The notes below the pieces were generated by a model that saw only the letters and a program-made list of their open reading frames with translations, was not told the origin of the DNA and ran no database searches. A program made the position numbers and the translations under genes. From the NCBI GenBank assembly GCA_963751615.1, contig CAVVVG010000007.1:372001-436000 (forward strand): a stretch of DNA of 64,000 bases, in the 5' to 3' direction. Below, piece after piece: positions 45,847 through 53,959 of this stretch. This DNA is from Palsa-892 sp963751615 (GTDB lineage: Bacteria; Pseudomonadota; Alphaproteobacteria; Rhizobiales; Xanthobacteraceae). The first letter of the stretch is position 1, and each line of letters starts with the position of its first letter.

Positions 45847-45987
45847 TCAGGTCTTTTTCGCGAACGGGCTACTGGCCGGCTTGCCTTGGGCTTGCGCTGC
45901 TTTGTAGGCTGACACATTGGCCTTAGACTGGCTTTTGTCTGCCTTCGGTTTTTTATTTTCCTTGTTGCTTCTTTGAATTTTCGACAT
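45847..45987 (-). CDS. 46-aa lysine-rich protein
   Basis: A 46-aa, very basic, probably disordered protein (IQRSNKENKKPKADKSQSK, ending PFAKKT) of a type often found in Bradyrhizobium, with a conserved N-terminal KKPK. Purine-rich GGAGAGGAT lies ahead of the ATG. Function unknown; nucleic-acid binding is plausible from charge only. Confidence 0.6.
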   Translation of the reverse strand: MSKIQRSNKENKKPKADKSQSKANVSAYKAAQAQGKPASSPFAKKT

Positions 45988-46153
45988 GGCGATCCTCTCC
46001 TGATTGAAGGCCCGAACGCTTTTGTATTTGCGTCTTGATTATTTCTAAACTGCGCCTAATCAGCCTTCTGCACAATGAGAATAGTGATGCCTGAACCGCC
46101 CCTTCCGCTGAAGGTATGCGTCGTCCGGCTTCTTTGTCCTCGGCGGTCTGAAT

Positions 46154-46180
46154 GTCCGTTTTGGGTCAAAAGCGGAAGTC
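46154..46180. repeat. GTCCGCTTT-type inverted repeat, copy 2
   Basis: GTCCGTTTTGGGTCAAAAGC then GGAAGTC: arms TCCGTTTT and AAAAGCGGA around GGGTC. Confidence 0.55.
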
Positions 46181-46197
46181 GCCCACGTTCGCGCCAT

Positions 46198-46222
46198 GTC
46201 CGTTCTTCCCCCAAAAGCAGAC
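46198..46222. repeat. GTCCGCTTT-type inverted repeat, copy 3
   Basis: GTCCGTTCTTCCCCCAAAAG then CAGAC: degenerate copy 18 nt after copy 2, in the upstream region of the amidase gene. The remaining part of 45988-46298 holds no gene. Confidence 0.45.
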
Positions 46223-46298
46223 ATTAGCCAGCGCGGTCGGCATGTCCGGTGCGCACCGACGGTGCTATTCTGTATCTAATTGACCGGGACAAGGCTTT

Positions 46299-47195
46299 AT
46301 GAACTACCGTATTCGCACCGGAATGGCGTTAGCTGCCGCATTAATCGTTTTTTCGGCTAGCTTTTTGAATATCGCGCAGAGTCAAGCACCCAATGCGACT
46401 TTTCCTAAATCGAAAAATACGAAATGTAACCGTGCGAAGTTTCGAATTGTCTTGGACGTCGGTCATACGATTGAGGAACCTGGAGCAACGAGCGCTAGGG
46501 GCGCGACGGAATATGATTTTAATCTCCGTCTTGCAAAACGGATTGAACAAAAACTAATCGAGGCGGGTTTCAGTCGAACAGTCTTACAAATCACTGGCGG
46601 CCAGGCAATCACAGGATTGGTTCATAGAGTTTCGATCGCCAACACTACAAACGCCAATCTTCTTCTATCAATTCATCACGACTCGGTACCAGACAAATTT
46701 CTTGAAAATTGGGAATATGAGGGTAAAGAGCTACATTTTAGTGATCGATTTAAAGGTCATTCCATTTTTGTTTCCTTTGAAAACAGTAATCTAAACGCGA
46801 GCCTTCGTTTTGCTAAGCTGCTCGGCAGGCAATTAAAAACGCGGGGTCTGCAATATACCCCTCATTATACCGAAGCCATAATGGGTGATCGACGGAGAGA
46901 ACTGCTGGATGCGGATGTGGGTGTATACAGATACGACCAACTATATGTGTTGAGAGCAACTCAAATGCCTGCGGTGTTGCTTGAAGCTGGCTCGATCATC
47001 AACCGCAATGAAGAGCTGTTGTTAAGTACAGAAGAGCGACAATCGCTGATTGCCACGTCCGCACTTGATGCCGTCGATGCGTTTTGCGCATTGCGATTAC
47101 CTCAAGTGCCTATTTCGATTTTACAGTCCGCACGACTGTTTCCTAAAAGAATGAACCGAAATCCGCCGGCAACGCAGCCTGTTCCTGCCCAATGA
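46299..47195 (+). CDS. N-acetylmuramoyl-L-alanine amidase (Amidase_3), secreted
   Basis: 298 aa with a signal peptide (MALAAALIVFSASFLNIAQS). Zinc ligands are visible in IVLDVGHT (His), GATEYDFNLRLA (Glu) and LLLSIHHDS (His), and the catalytic Glu in AVLLEAGSI. It cleaves the stem peptide from peptidoglycan in the periplasm. The TGA overlaps the ATG of the VanX-like gene, so the two are coupled. Codon choice is noticeably A/T-rich compared with the mla and frd genes. Confidence 0.9.
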   Translation: MNYRIRTGMALAAALIVFSASFLNIAQSQAPNATFPKSKNTKCNRAKFRIVLDVGHTIEEPGATSARGATEYDFNLRLAKRIEQKLIEAGFSRTVLQITGGQAITGLVHRVSIANTTNANLLLSIHHDSVPDKFLENWEYEGKELHFSDRFKGHSIFVSFENSNLNASLRFAKLLGRQLKTRGLQYTPHYTEAIMGDRRRELLDADVGVYRYDQLYVLRATQMPAVLLEAGSIINRNEELLLSTEERQSLIATSALDAVDAFCALRLPQVPISILQSARLFPKRMNRNPPATQPVPAQ

Positions 47196-47998
47196 GCCGA
47201 AAGCATTCGATTCAAGTATTTTTTTTAATTTATACGTGCACGACTGTTGGTCTGAGCTTTCCGCTATATTTAACGCATGCAATCGCCCAAGATTCGCTGC
47301 CTGCTGGTTTCGTTTATCTCCACGACATGGACCCAACGATTTTTCAGGATATCCGATACGCAAATTCTGATAACTTCGTTGGACGCCCCCTGCCCGGCTA
47401 CAACGTTGCCGAGTGTGTTCTTCGACGAGAAGTTGCTCAAGCACTCAAACAAGTCCAAGCCGAACTTGCGAAACAGAACTTTGCGCTTAAGGTCTATGAT
47501 TGTTACCGCCCAGTAAGAGCGGTGCGTGCGATGGCGCAATGGATCAACGATGGTCTTAATAGCGCATTGACGAAACGATTTTTTCCGAGGCTCGAGAAAA
47601 GGTCGCTATTTGCGCTCGGATATATTGCGTCAACATCGAGACATTCGAACGGGATTGCAGTTGATTTGACCATTGTCGACACGTCAAACACGTCACTACT
47701 GAAATTCGATCCTGCTGCAAAATACGGTTCGTGCGATAGGCCAGCAGCGGAGCGTGCCCCTGATAGTAGCGTTGATATGGGAACTGGATTTGACTGCTTT
47801 GATGTAAAGAGTCGCACCCGCAGTACTGCTATAACTGGTGACCAACAATCGCGGCGAAGATTTCTAGTTGCGGTTATGAAAAATTACGGGTTCAGCAATT
47901 ATTTCCGTGAATGGTGGCACTTCGAGTATCTGAACGCCGCAGCATCCCGTCAATATGATTTTCCAATTCTGCCTCGCACAGCGAAAAGGGATCCTTAG
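47192..47998 (+). CDS. D-alanyl-D-alanine dipeptidase (VanX family), exported
   Basis: 268 aa with an N-terminal hydrophobic signal. The VanX zinc/catalytic motifs are complete: STSRHSNGIAVDLTIVD (SxHxxxxxxD) and EWWHFEY (ExxH), plus DMGTGFDCF and YDCYRPVRAVRAM. In the periplasm it would hydrolyse D-Ala-D-Ala dipeptides or act as an L,D/D,D-peptidase for muropeptide recycling, rather than confer glycopeptide resistance. It is paired with the amidase. It starts unusually A/T-rich. Confidence 0.9.
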   Translation: MSRKHSIQVFFLIYTCTTVGLSFPLYLTHAIAQDSLPAGFVYLHDMDPTIFQDIRYANSDNFVGRPLPGYNVAECVLRREVAQALKQVQAELAKQNFALKVYDCYRPVRAVRAMAQWINDGLNSALTKRFFPRLEKRSLFALGYIASTSRHSNGIAVDLTIVDTSNTSLLKFDPAAKYGSCDRPAAERAPDSSVDMGTGFDCFDVKSRTRSTAITGDQQSRRRFLVAVMKNYGFSNYFREWWHFEYLNAAASRQYDFPILPRTAKRDP

Positions 47999-48144
47999 CT
48001 GTCGTGCCCTAACATCCAGGCAGGAATGTCGGGCGCAAGGCGGCAGGCAGCGCGGGTTCTAGTTTCCGGATGTGCTAATAATTTCCATTTCTCCTGCCGA
48101 CGATGCGCAATCAAGACAGCCGCAGCGAACCCAATCAGCTCCGT

Positions 48145-48177
48145 ACAAACAAAAACCCAACTGTGATGGGAGTTGAC
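48145..48177 (-). terminator. Possible terminator of the mla operon
   Basis: On the minus strand an imperfect stem with arms CCCA and TGGG is followed by GTTTTTGTTTG, about 80 nt past the mlaD stop. It also resembles a decayed member of the dispersed repeat family. Confidence 0.45.
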
Positions 48178-48254
48178 ATGAATTAATGCACGGCCACATT
48201 TGATCTCGAACAGTAGTTTGTATTTTACTAATTGAAGCTTTCAGTACACCCAGA

Positions 48255-49370
48255 TTAAATGTGTGCGGATGCCCAGACGACGAGCTCGACGGCGACCTTT
48301 CCGAAAGCTTCGTCCATCGCGGCGGCGGCCGCAGGCGCATCTGCCGTAACAGAAGGAACAGTTGCGCGAAAGATCCGCGCGTCGAGAATTCGTCCGTTGT
48401 CAGCGAGAATTTTGGCTGAGAATTCCACTTCGGCCAGTGGGGCGGCCAACAGTGAGAGCTGAAAGCTTCTAATGTCGATGAGAAGCTGACGGGCAGTCGA
48501 GCCCTCCATCGGCCTCGCGACCGCACTCAGGAGATTGGCATTTTCGAAGCTCTGAATAATCCGGGCCTGGAGAAGTTTCGGAATATTGTCGCTCCATCGC
48601 GCATTTGAAAAGGTAGGTCCCTCGGTACCGCTCGGCCGGACCAGAATCTTTTGCGTATCGAACATCAGCACGGCTGTCGGCTCCGGAATACTGAATTGAC
48701 CTGACGGCACCTTCTTGATGGTAGGGAAATCGTGTGGGGCCGTCAGGTCATAGACGATTGGCGGCGCGGCTGCGGGTCCGCCGCCGGTTAACCGTTCTAA
48801 ACCGCTAATGATTCCATCCACACGATCGGAGTTGCGGGCTAGCGCTGCAGAGAAGGTTTTGAAGTTCGCGATGGTGTCGCGCAGCGATTCTGAATTTTCT
48901 GCCAGAATGCCTTCGAGTCGAATTAACGCCTCGCGAGCGGCCTGCGTCATGCTCACGCCCGCCTGCGGATCAGCTCTGAGCACGGGCAATTCGGCGGACG
49001 CTGAAGGCGGCGGCATCTTGCTGCGCCCTTCGAGCGCAATCACCGGAACGCCGGTCAATCCCTGAAATTCCAGACCGACGTGTGTGTCGCCGCGTACCGG
49101 CGTGCCTGCGGCCACTGCTACCGTTGCGGTCACGTTTCGAGGGTCGTCGGGACTTAACTGGAGATCGATTACTTCTCCAACGCGAATGCCGTTGAACAAA
49201 ACTGCCGCGCCCTTCAAGAGACCTGACACAGTATTCTCGAATCGGATCTCGTAATTCGTCCGTTTGGTGAGCCCGCCCGTATTGTTCAGCCAGTAAACAA
49301 ATCCGAAAATTGCGCCAATGGCACCGACGATGAGGAGACCGACCAGGGCATAGGGTGCGCGCGTTTCCAT
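48255..49370 (-). CDS. mlaD: MlaD-type MCE protein fused to ABC-transport auxiliary lipoprotein-like domain
   Basis: 371 aa. An N-terminal membrane anchor (ALVGLLIVGAIGAIFGFVYW) is followed by an MCE domain (NTVSGLLKGAAVLFNGIRVG, GLEFQGLTGVPVIALEG). The C-terminal 170 residues (FSIPEPTAVLMFDTQKILVR, ARIIQSFENANLLSAVARP, VEFSAKILADNGRILDARIF) look like the ABC_trans_aux/PqiC-type lipoprotein normally encoded separately. It forms the periplasmic phospholipid channel of the Mla system with MlaE and MlaF. Confidence 0.88.
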   Translation of the reverse strand: METRAPYALVGLLIVGAIGAIFGFVYWLNNTGGLTKRTNYEIRFENTVSGLLKGAAVLFNGIRVGEVIDLQLSPDDPRNVTATVAVAAGTPVRGDTHVGLEFQGLTGVPVIALEGRSKMPPPSASAELPVLRADPQAGVSMTQAAREALIRLEGILAENSESLRDTIANFKTFSAALARNSDRVDGIISGLERLTGGGPAAAPPIVYDLTAPHDFPTIKKVPSGQFSIPEPTAVLMFDTQKILVRPSGTEGPTFSNARWSDNIPKLLQARIIQSFENANLLSAVARPMEGSTARQLLIDIRSFQLSLLAAPLAEVEFSAKILADNGRILDARIFRATVPSVTADAPAAAAAMDEAFGKVAVELVVWASAHI

Positions 49371-49379
49371 GATGCAACC

Positions 49380-50159
49380 TCAATTCGGCGCACGTGTAAT
49401 GACACGCGCGCGTTCGCCTTGGAAATAGGATTTGACCCAGGGGTGATCCGATTTGATGACCTCCGTTACCGGGCCAATTGCGACGATCATTCCGTTTGCG
49501 ATCGCAGCGATCCTATCGCATTGCACGCGCAAGCTATAAAGATCGTGCGTGACCATGAACACAGTGAAATTAAGCGTCTGCTGCAAGGTTTTGATGAGGC
49601 GATCAAAATCGCCTGCTGAAATAGGGTCCAAGCCTGATGTCGGCTCGTCGAGGAACAGGATTTTCGGGTCGAGGGCGAGCGCCCGGGCAAGCGCCACGCG
49701 CTTGGTCATGCCACCGGAAAGTTCGGCAGGAATCTTCATTCCGTCGCTTGGGCTCAGGCCGACCATTTCGAGCTTGGCGTTGGCCAGCTCGTCTAACAAT
49801 GCCTCGGAGAGATGAAGGTTCTCCCGCATCGGAAACTGAATGTTTTCCAGAACCGTAAGCGAGGAGAACAACGCACCTTGCTGGAACAAGATACCCCAGC
49901 TTCGTTCCATCGCGCGCGCCTCGTCGGGTCTTGCCGTATCGCGATCAACGCCCATTATTTCGACGTGACCCTGCCGTTTCGGAATCAACCCGACGATCGT
50001 GCGAAGGAGAACCGATTTGCCCCCGCCTGACGCGCCGACCAGACCCAGTATCTCTCCGCGTCGCACATCAAGCGATAGATGATCGAGTACGAGTTGATCG
50101 CCGAATCCGGCAACGAGTTCCCGGACGCGGATAACTATGTCAGGTTCCAATCTCACCAT
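49380..50159 (-). CDS. mlaF: Mla ABC transporter ATPase
   Basis: 259 aa. Walker A LVGASGGGKSVLLRTI, signature LSGGMTKRVALARALALDPK and Walker B ILFLDEPTSGLDPISAGDFD, with the switch His in FMVTHDLYSL. It powers lipid transfer by MlaE/MlaD. The start at 50159 (MVRLEPDIVIRVRELVAGFG) lies six bases beyond the mlaE stop codon; the frame upstream is not used. Confidence 0.93.
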   Translation of the reverse strand: MVRLEPDIVIRVRELVAGFGDQLVLDHLSLDVRRGEILGLVGASGGGKSVLLRTIVGLIPKRQGHVEIMGVDRDTARPDEARAMERSWGILFQQGALFSSLTVLENIQFPMRENLHLSEALLDELANAKLEMVGLSPSDGMKIPAELSGGMTKRVALARALALDPKILFLDEPTSGLDPISAGDFDRLIKTLQQTLNFTVFMVTHDLYSLRVQCDRIAAIANGMIVAIGPVTEVIKSDHPWVKSYFQGERARVITRAPN

Positions 50160-50163
50160 CGCT

Positions 50164-51300
50164 TCACATCCCAATTGACGCAAAGAAGATCGCGAACAAG
50201 CCGTCGAGCACGATGACAAGAAAAATGGATTTTACGACCGAGTTTGTGGTGTGCGAACCAAGCGACTCCGCGCTGCCTTTCACGCGCAGGCCCTCGCTGC
50301 AGGCTACGAGCCCGATCACGAGCGCCATGAATGGCGCCTTGATCATGCCAACTTCGAAGTGAGTGACGGAGACCGCTTCCCGTAGGCGTGCGATATATAT
50401 TTCGGGGCTCATACCACCATAGAACGAGGCGATCAGACCTCCGCCGAAGAGCGCTGCCATCGAGCCGAGGAACGTGAGGATGGGCAGTGCGATGACGAGC
50501 GCAACCACCCGAGGCAGGATCAGAACCTCAACTGGATCAAGTCCCATCATGCGCAGGGCATCTATCTCCTCGCGCATCTTCATGGAGCCAAGTTCGGCTG
50601 TATAGGCGCTTCCGGAACGGCCGGCTATCATGATCGAGACGATCAGGACCCCTAGTTCACGCAGGACCAAGATCCCGACCATATCGACCACATAGGCATC
50701 CGCGCCAAATTTGCGGAAATGGAAAAAGCCCTGTTGTGCGATAATGCATCCAATCAGAAACGTGATCAGAAACATGATTGGCATGGCCTCCCATCCCACG
50801 CGGTAAAGGTGATGCACAGCGGAAGTGAAGCGAAACTTCCGCGGTTGGACGAGGGCTCTTGCGATCGCAAAGCTCAGCGCCGCGAGCATTTCCAGGAATG
50901 GTATAAATTCGCCTTTGAGCTCGATGGTCGATTGGCCAATCAATTCAAACGCTACCAACAATCTATTCTTGCTGGCCGGCCTTTCTGCCGCTCGGCGATT
51001 CACTCGGCCTACTTGGTCAAACAGTCCACGATAGCGCTCGGGTAGCTCGCGAAATTGCACTTCAACCTTTCGGTCGATACAGCCACGGATCAGACGTTCC
51101 AGCAGCCATGCTCCGAGCGTATCGAGTTCGCGCACACCTGACATATTGATTGCAAGCTTGCGCGCGTTCGAAACTTGCGGCATCACGGCCGTCACGCGCT
51201 CTTGAAGTGCGTCCGACTGCGCAGTGGTCCAGGGGCCAACGGGCGTAAGTTCCAGCCACTCACCGGTGACGGTGCAGTTCAGCATCGGATCGGCATTCAT
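50164..51300 (-). CDS. mlaE: Mla ABC transporter permease with N-terminal STAS domain
   Basis: 378 aa. The N-terminal 110 residues form a STAS-like domain (ARKLAINMSGVRELDTLGAW), the function carried by the separate MlaB in E. coli. The rest is the MlaE permease with MREEIDALRMMGLDPVEVLI and GMIKAPFMALVIGLVACSEG. It is the first gene of mlaE-mlaF-mlaD. The ATG at 51300 is chosen over a TTG two codons upstream. Confidence 0.92.
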   Translation of the reverse strand: MNADPMLNCTVTGEWLELTPVGPWTTAQSDALQERVTAVMPQVSNARKLAINMSGVRELDTLGAWLLERLIRGCIDRKVEVQFRELPERYRGLFDQVGRVNRRAAERPASKNRLLVAFELIGQSTIELKGEFIPFLEMLAALSFAIARALVQPRKFRFTSAVHHLYRVGWEAMPIMFLITFLIGCIIAQQGFFHFRKFGADAYVVDMVGILVLRELGVLIVSIMIAGRSGSAYTAELGSMKMREEIDALRMMGLDPVEVLILPRVVALVIALPILTFLGSMAALFGGGLIASFYGGMSPEIYIARLREAVSVTHFEVGMIKAPFMALVIGLVACSEGLRVKGSAESLGSHTTNSVVKSIFLVIVLDGLFAIFFASIGM

Positions 51301-51336
51301 GATCAATTCTCATCAAGTTTGAGCTGTCGACCGGCA

Positions 51337-51861
51337 TCACCGCGATTTACGCGTGAGGGTGATTGCGATGTTAGACATTTCGCTTCCAGGTGACTGGATA
51401 GAGATCGATTGCCGATCGCCATGGGTTGTTAGCGACAGAATCGCGGAAAAGGTTTGTCCCTCCGCCCTGACCTGAAACTGATTGCCGCTCACGCGACCAT
51501 CGATGGTGCCCCCGGTCGCGCGAGTGGACTCAAACCAATTTCCAGAGACCGTAGCATTGCTATAGGTGATTTGGCTCCGCAGTTCGAACTTGTAACTGTC
51601 GCTATCGCAGCTCAATTCGAGCTGAAGCGCGGTGCTGCTTGAACCGACGCGCTCATTCGCGTGGCAGCGAATCCGCTCTTTTGCTCCACTCTTGAGAATT
51701 ATTGTTCCAGTTCCCGACCATGAACCCTGAAGCGCCGCGAATGGACCATCGGGAGGCACGGCGAGGACCGGATGGGAAACAAGGGCGAGCAAAGCAAAAA
51801 TCGCGATGACTGCGATTTCCTGCGGCCAGGATGATCCTGAATGCAGCAACGGAATTTTCAT
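51337..51861 (-). CDS. Secreted hypothetical protein, beta-rich
   Basis: 174 aa with a signal peptide (IAVIAIFALLALVSHPVLAV). The mature part reads PFAALQGSWSGTGTIILKSG, VSGNQFQVRAEGQTF. The short GSWSGTGTI pattern followed by beta strands and two Cys is typical of an uncharacterised rhizobial periplasmic family. It starts after GAAGGGATAAAGC and ends 36 nt before mlaE, so it may be cotranscribed with it. Confidence 0.7.
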   Translation of the reverse strand: MKIPLLHSGSSWPQEIAVIAIFALLALVSHPVLAVPPDGPFAALQGSWSGTGTIILKSGAKERIRCHANERVGSSSTALQLELSCDSDSYKFELRSQITYSNATVSGNWFESTRATGGTIDGRVSGNQFQVRAEGQTFSAILSLTTHGDRQSISIQSPGSEMSNIAITLTRKSR

Positions 51862-52002
51862 GCTTTATCCCTTCGGAGACAGTCGGGTTAATCGATAGGC
51901 TGGGAATTTGATCCAACGCAATGCCTTACGACACTTTTGTCCGCTTTATACTACGGTTAACGAAGGCCAATGGGCTAGCTCGAATTTTTATACTTTTTGC
52001 TT

Positions 52003-52027
52003 GTCTGCTTTAAGGGGGAGAGCAGAC
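52003..52027. repeat. GTCTGCT inverted repeat (related to the GTCCGCTTT type)
   Basis: GTCTGCT and AGCAGAC arms around TTTAAGGGGGAG, in the divergent region between the secreted protein and cydA. Another half-element (TGTCCGCTTT) lies 60 nt to the left. Confidence 0.45.
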
Positions 52028-52075
52028 AGTGGTTAGCGCGAGGGCGTCAACAACACACATCCTGACTAAACACCT

Positions 52076-52143
52076 GCGTTCTGCGTGTCGTGTGTCTTCC
52101 AACAAAAGCCCCAGCTTTGATGCCGGGGCTTTGTATTCGTCAC
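52076..52143 (+). repeat. Dispersed hairpin repeat, copy L
   Basis: CTGCGTGTCGTGTGTCTTCC, AACAAAAGCCCCAGC, GCCGGGGCTTTGTATTCG. The eight-bp stem AAAGCCCC/GGGGCTTT stands between divergent genes, so it is not an ordinary operon terminator. No gene was found elsewhere in 51862-52544. Confidence 0.7.
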
Positions 52144-52544
52144 TGTGATGCTGCATCAACGCCGTTTTTCCGTCAGATGTAACCCGGATTAAACAGGATT
52201 TGCATCTGATCTGATCAAGACCGAGAATTTCGGTAGGTCACTTCCCTGATTGGAATAATTCGCTGATTTTGGATTGGCGGGCTGGCGCTAAAGATGCGTT
52301 CTCATCTATGAGGCATTGAGCGATGCGTCTGCCGACCTCCGGCACCTTCGCACAATATTTCTCGATATCGTTCCAACAAATGTCGGCGGCGACAGGTATT
52401 GAGACACGTCAATCTCGTGATTTTCCCACATTCCGATTAGACTAGTGCCCATAATGGATGGATCTTTTGTTACACAGGCAACGAAAGGAAATGCGGAGCG
52501 GATATGCTATGATGGCGTAACGCGGTGTAGCGAGGAATAACGAT

Positions 52545-53943
52545 ATGGAACTCGACCCCGTAATGCTCGCGCGGGTGCAGTTCGCATTCACGATTTCATT
52601 TCACATTATTTTTCCGACATTCACGATCGGGCTTTCCGCCTACATAGCGACGATTGAAACTCTATGGCTCTGGAAAAAGCGTGAGCACTATCACCGCCTC
52701 GCGCGCTTCTGGACGAAAATTTTTGCCGTCTCCTTCACGATGGGTGTTGTTTCGGGTATTGTGCTCTCTTACCAGTTCGGCACCAATTGGAGTGGCTTCT
52801 CGGACGTTGCGGGCAATATCATTGGGCCTTTGATAGGCTACGAAGTGCTGAGCGCTTTTTTTCTAGAGTCGACCTTCCTTGGAATCATGCTGTTCGGCTG
52901 GAATCGCTTTCCGCCAGCACTGCATGTTTTCTCCTGCATCGCAGTCGCGATCCGGCACACTGATCTCGGCGTTCTGGATTTTATCGGCAAATAGTTGGAT
53001 GCAAACGCCCACTGGTTATGCGATGCAGAACGGTGTCGCGGTTCCTGTCGACTGGTTGCAGATTATATTTAATCCGAGCTTCCTCTATCGCCTCGCGCAT
53101 ATGGCGACAGCAGCATATTTGACTACTTCTTTCGTCGTGCTCGCGGTGGGCGCACGTTACCTCATCGTCGGAAGCTATCTTGAGGAAGCCAAGACCATGC
53201 TGCGCATGGGCATCGGTTTCGCCGCAATCGTCGCGCCCTTGCAATTGTTCATCGGCGATCAGCATGGGCTCAATACGCTGAACCACCAGCCGATCAAGAT
53301 CGCCGCAGTAGAGGCACATTGGGACGGCTCTAAACCCGGAGCGCTCGTACTTTTCGCTTGGCCTGACGAAAAGGAAGAGCGGAATCTTTATGAGCTCTCG
53401 ATTCCAAACGGTGCTTCGCTCATTCTCAAGCATGATCCAAATGGATTATTTCAAGGCTTGAAAAGCGTGTCGCCGTCTGAGCGCCCGCCAGTGCGGAACG
53501 TGTTTTTCGCGTTCCGCATTATGGTCGGCATCGGGTTCTTTATGATCGGAATCGCGTTGCTTGGTGCGCTCCTGTGGTGGCGCAAGAAATTATTCGGTGC
53601 GCGCTGGTATCTGAGGCCAGCCCAGCATATCTGGTGGGTCGGCTTCGTCGCCGTGATCGCGGGTTGGATAGTAACCGAAAACGGGCGCCAGCCATGGGTT
53701 GCGTATGGAATTATGCGTACAACAGACGCCGTTTCGCCGGTGCCCGGCGGTTCGATCGCAACCACGCTTGCACTGTTCGTACTCGTCTACGGCATCGTGT
53801 TCTCGATGGGGATTTACTACATCAGCCGCCTGATCGCGCTCGGTCCAAAAGGTGCGGCGGTGGAGCCACCATCTGATGGCTTGCCTATGCGGCCACTTGC
53901 ATCGGCGCGGGCCGCCGGCAAGCAAGTGCTAGATGGGGCATGA
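52545..53943 (+). pseudogene. cydA: Cytochrome bd-type quinol oxidase subunit I, one frameshift
   Basis: The first frame (52545-52994) gives the CydA N-terminus (LARVQFAFTISFHIIFPTFT with the heme-ligand His region, then GVVSGIVLSYQFGTNWSGF) up to FSCIAVAI. The second frame continues with GTLISAFWILSANSWMQTPT, GYAMQNG and the rest to 53943. One extra C in ATCCGGC near 52961-52963 accounts for the break; without it the protein is about 465 aa. The Q-loop is short, as in cyanide-insensitive (CioA) oxidases. The cydB gene follows 16 nt later and is intact. Confidence 0.88.
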
Positions 53944-53959
53944 GCAAGGGGAGGCCGTC

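Noticed and set aside
45738..45926. 62-codon plus frame just after the 45725 anaerobox
   Set aside because: Antisense to the better supported 46-aa lysine-rich gene, and its ATG overlaps the regulatory palindrome.
47192..47998. VanX-like gene as a glycopeptide resistance determinant
   Set aside because: No vanH/vanA or regulator is present and the protein has an export signal; a cell-wall turnover role is more likely.
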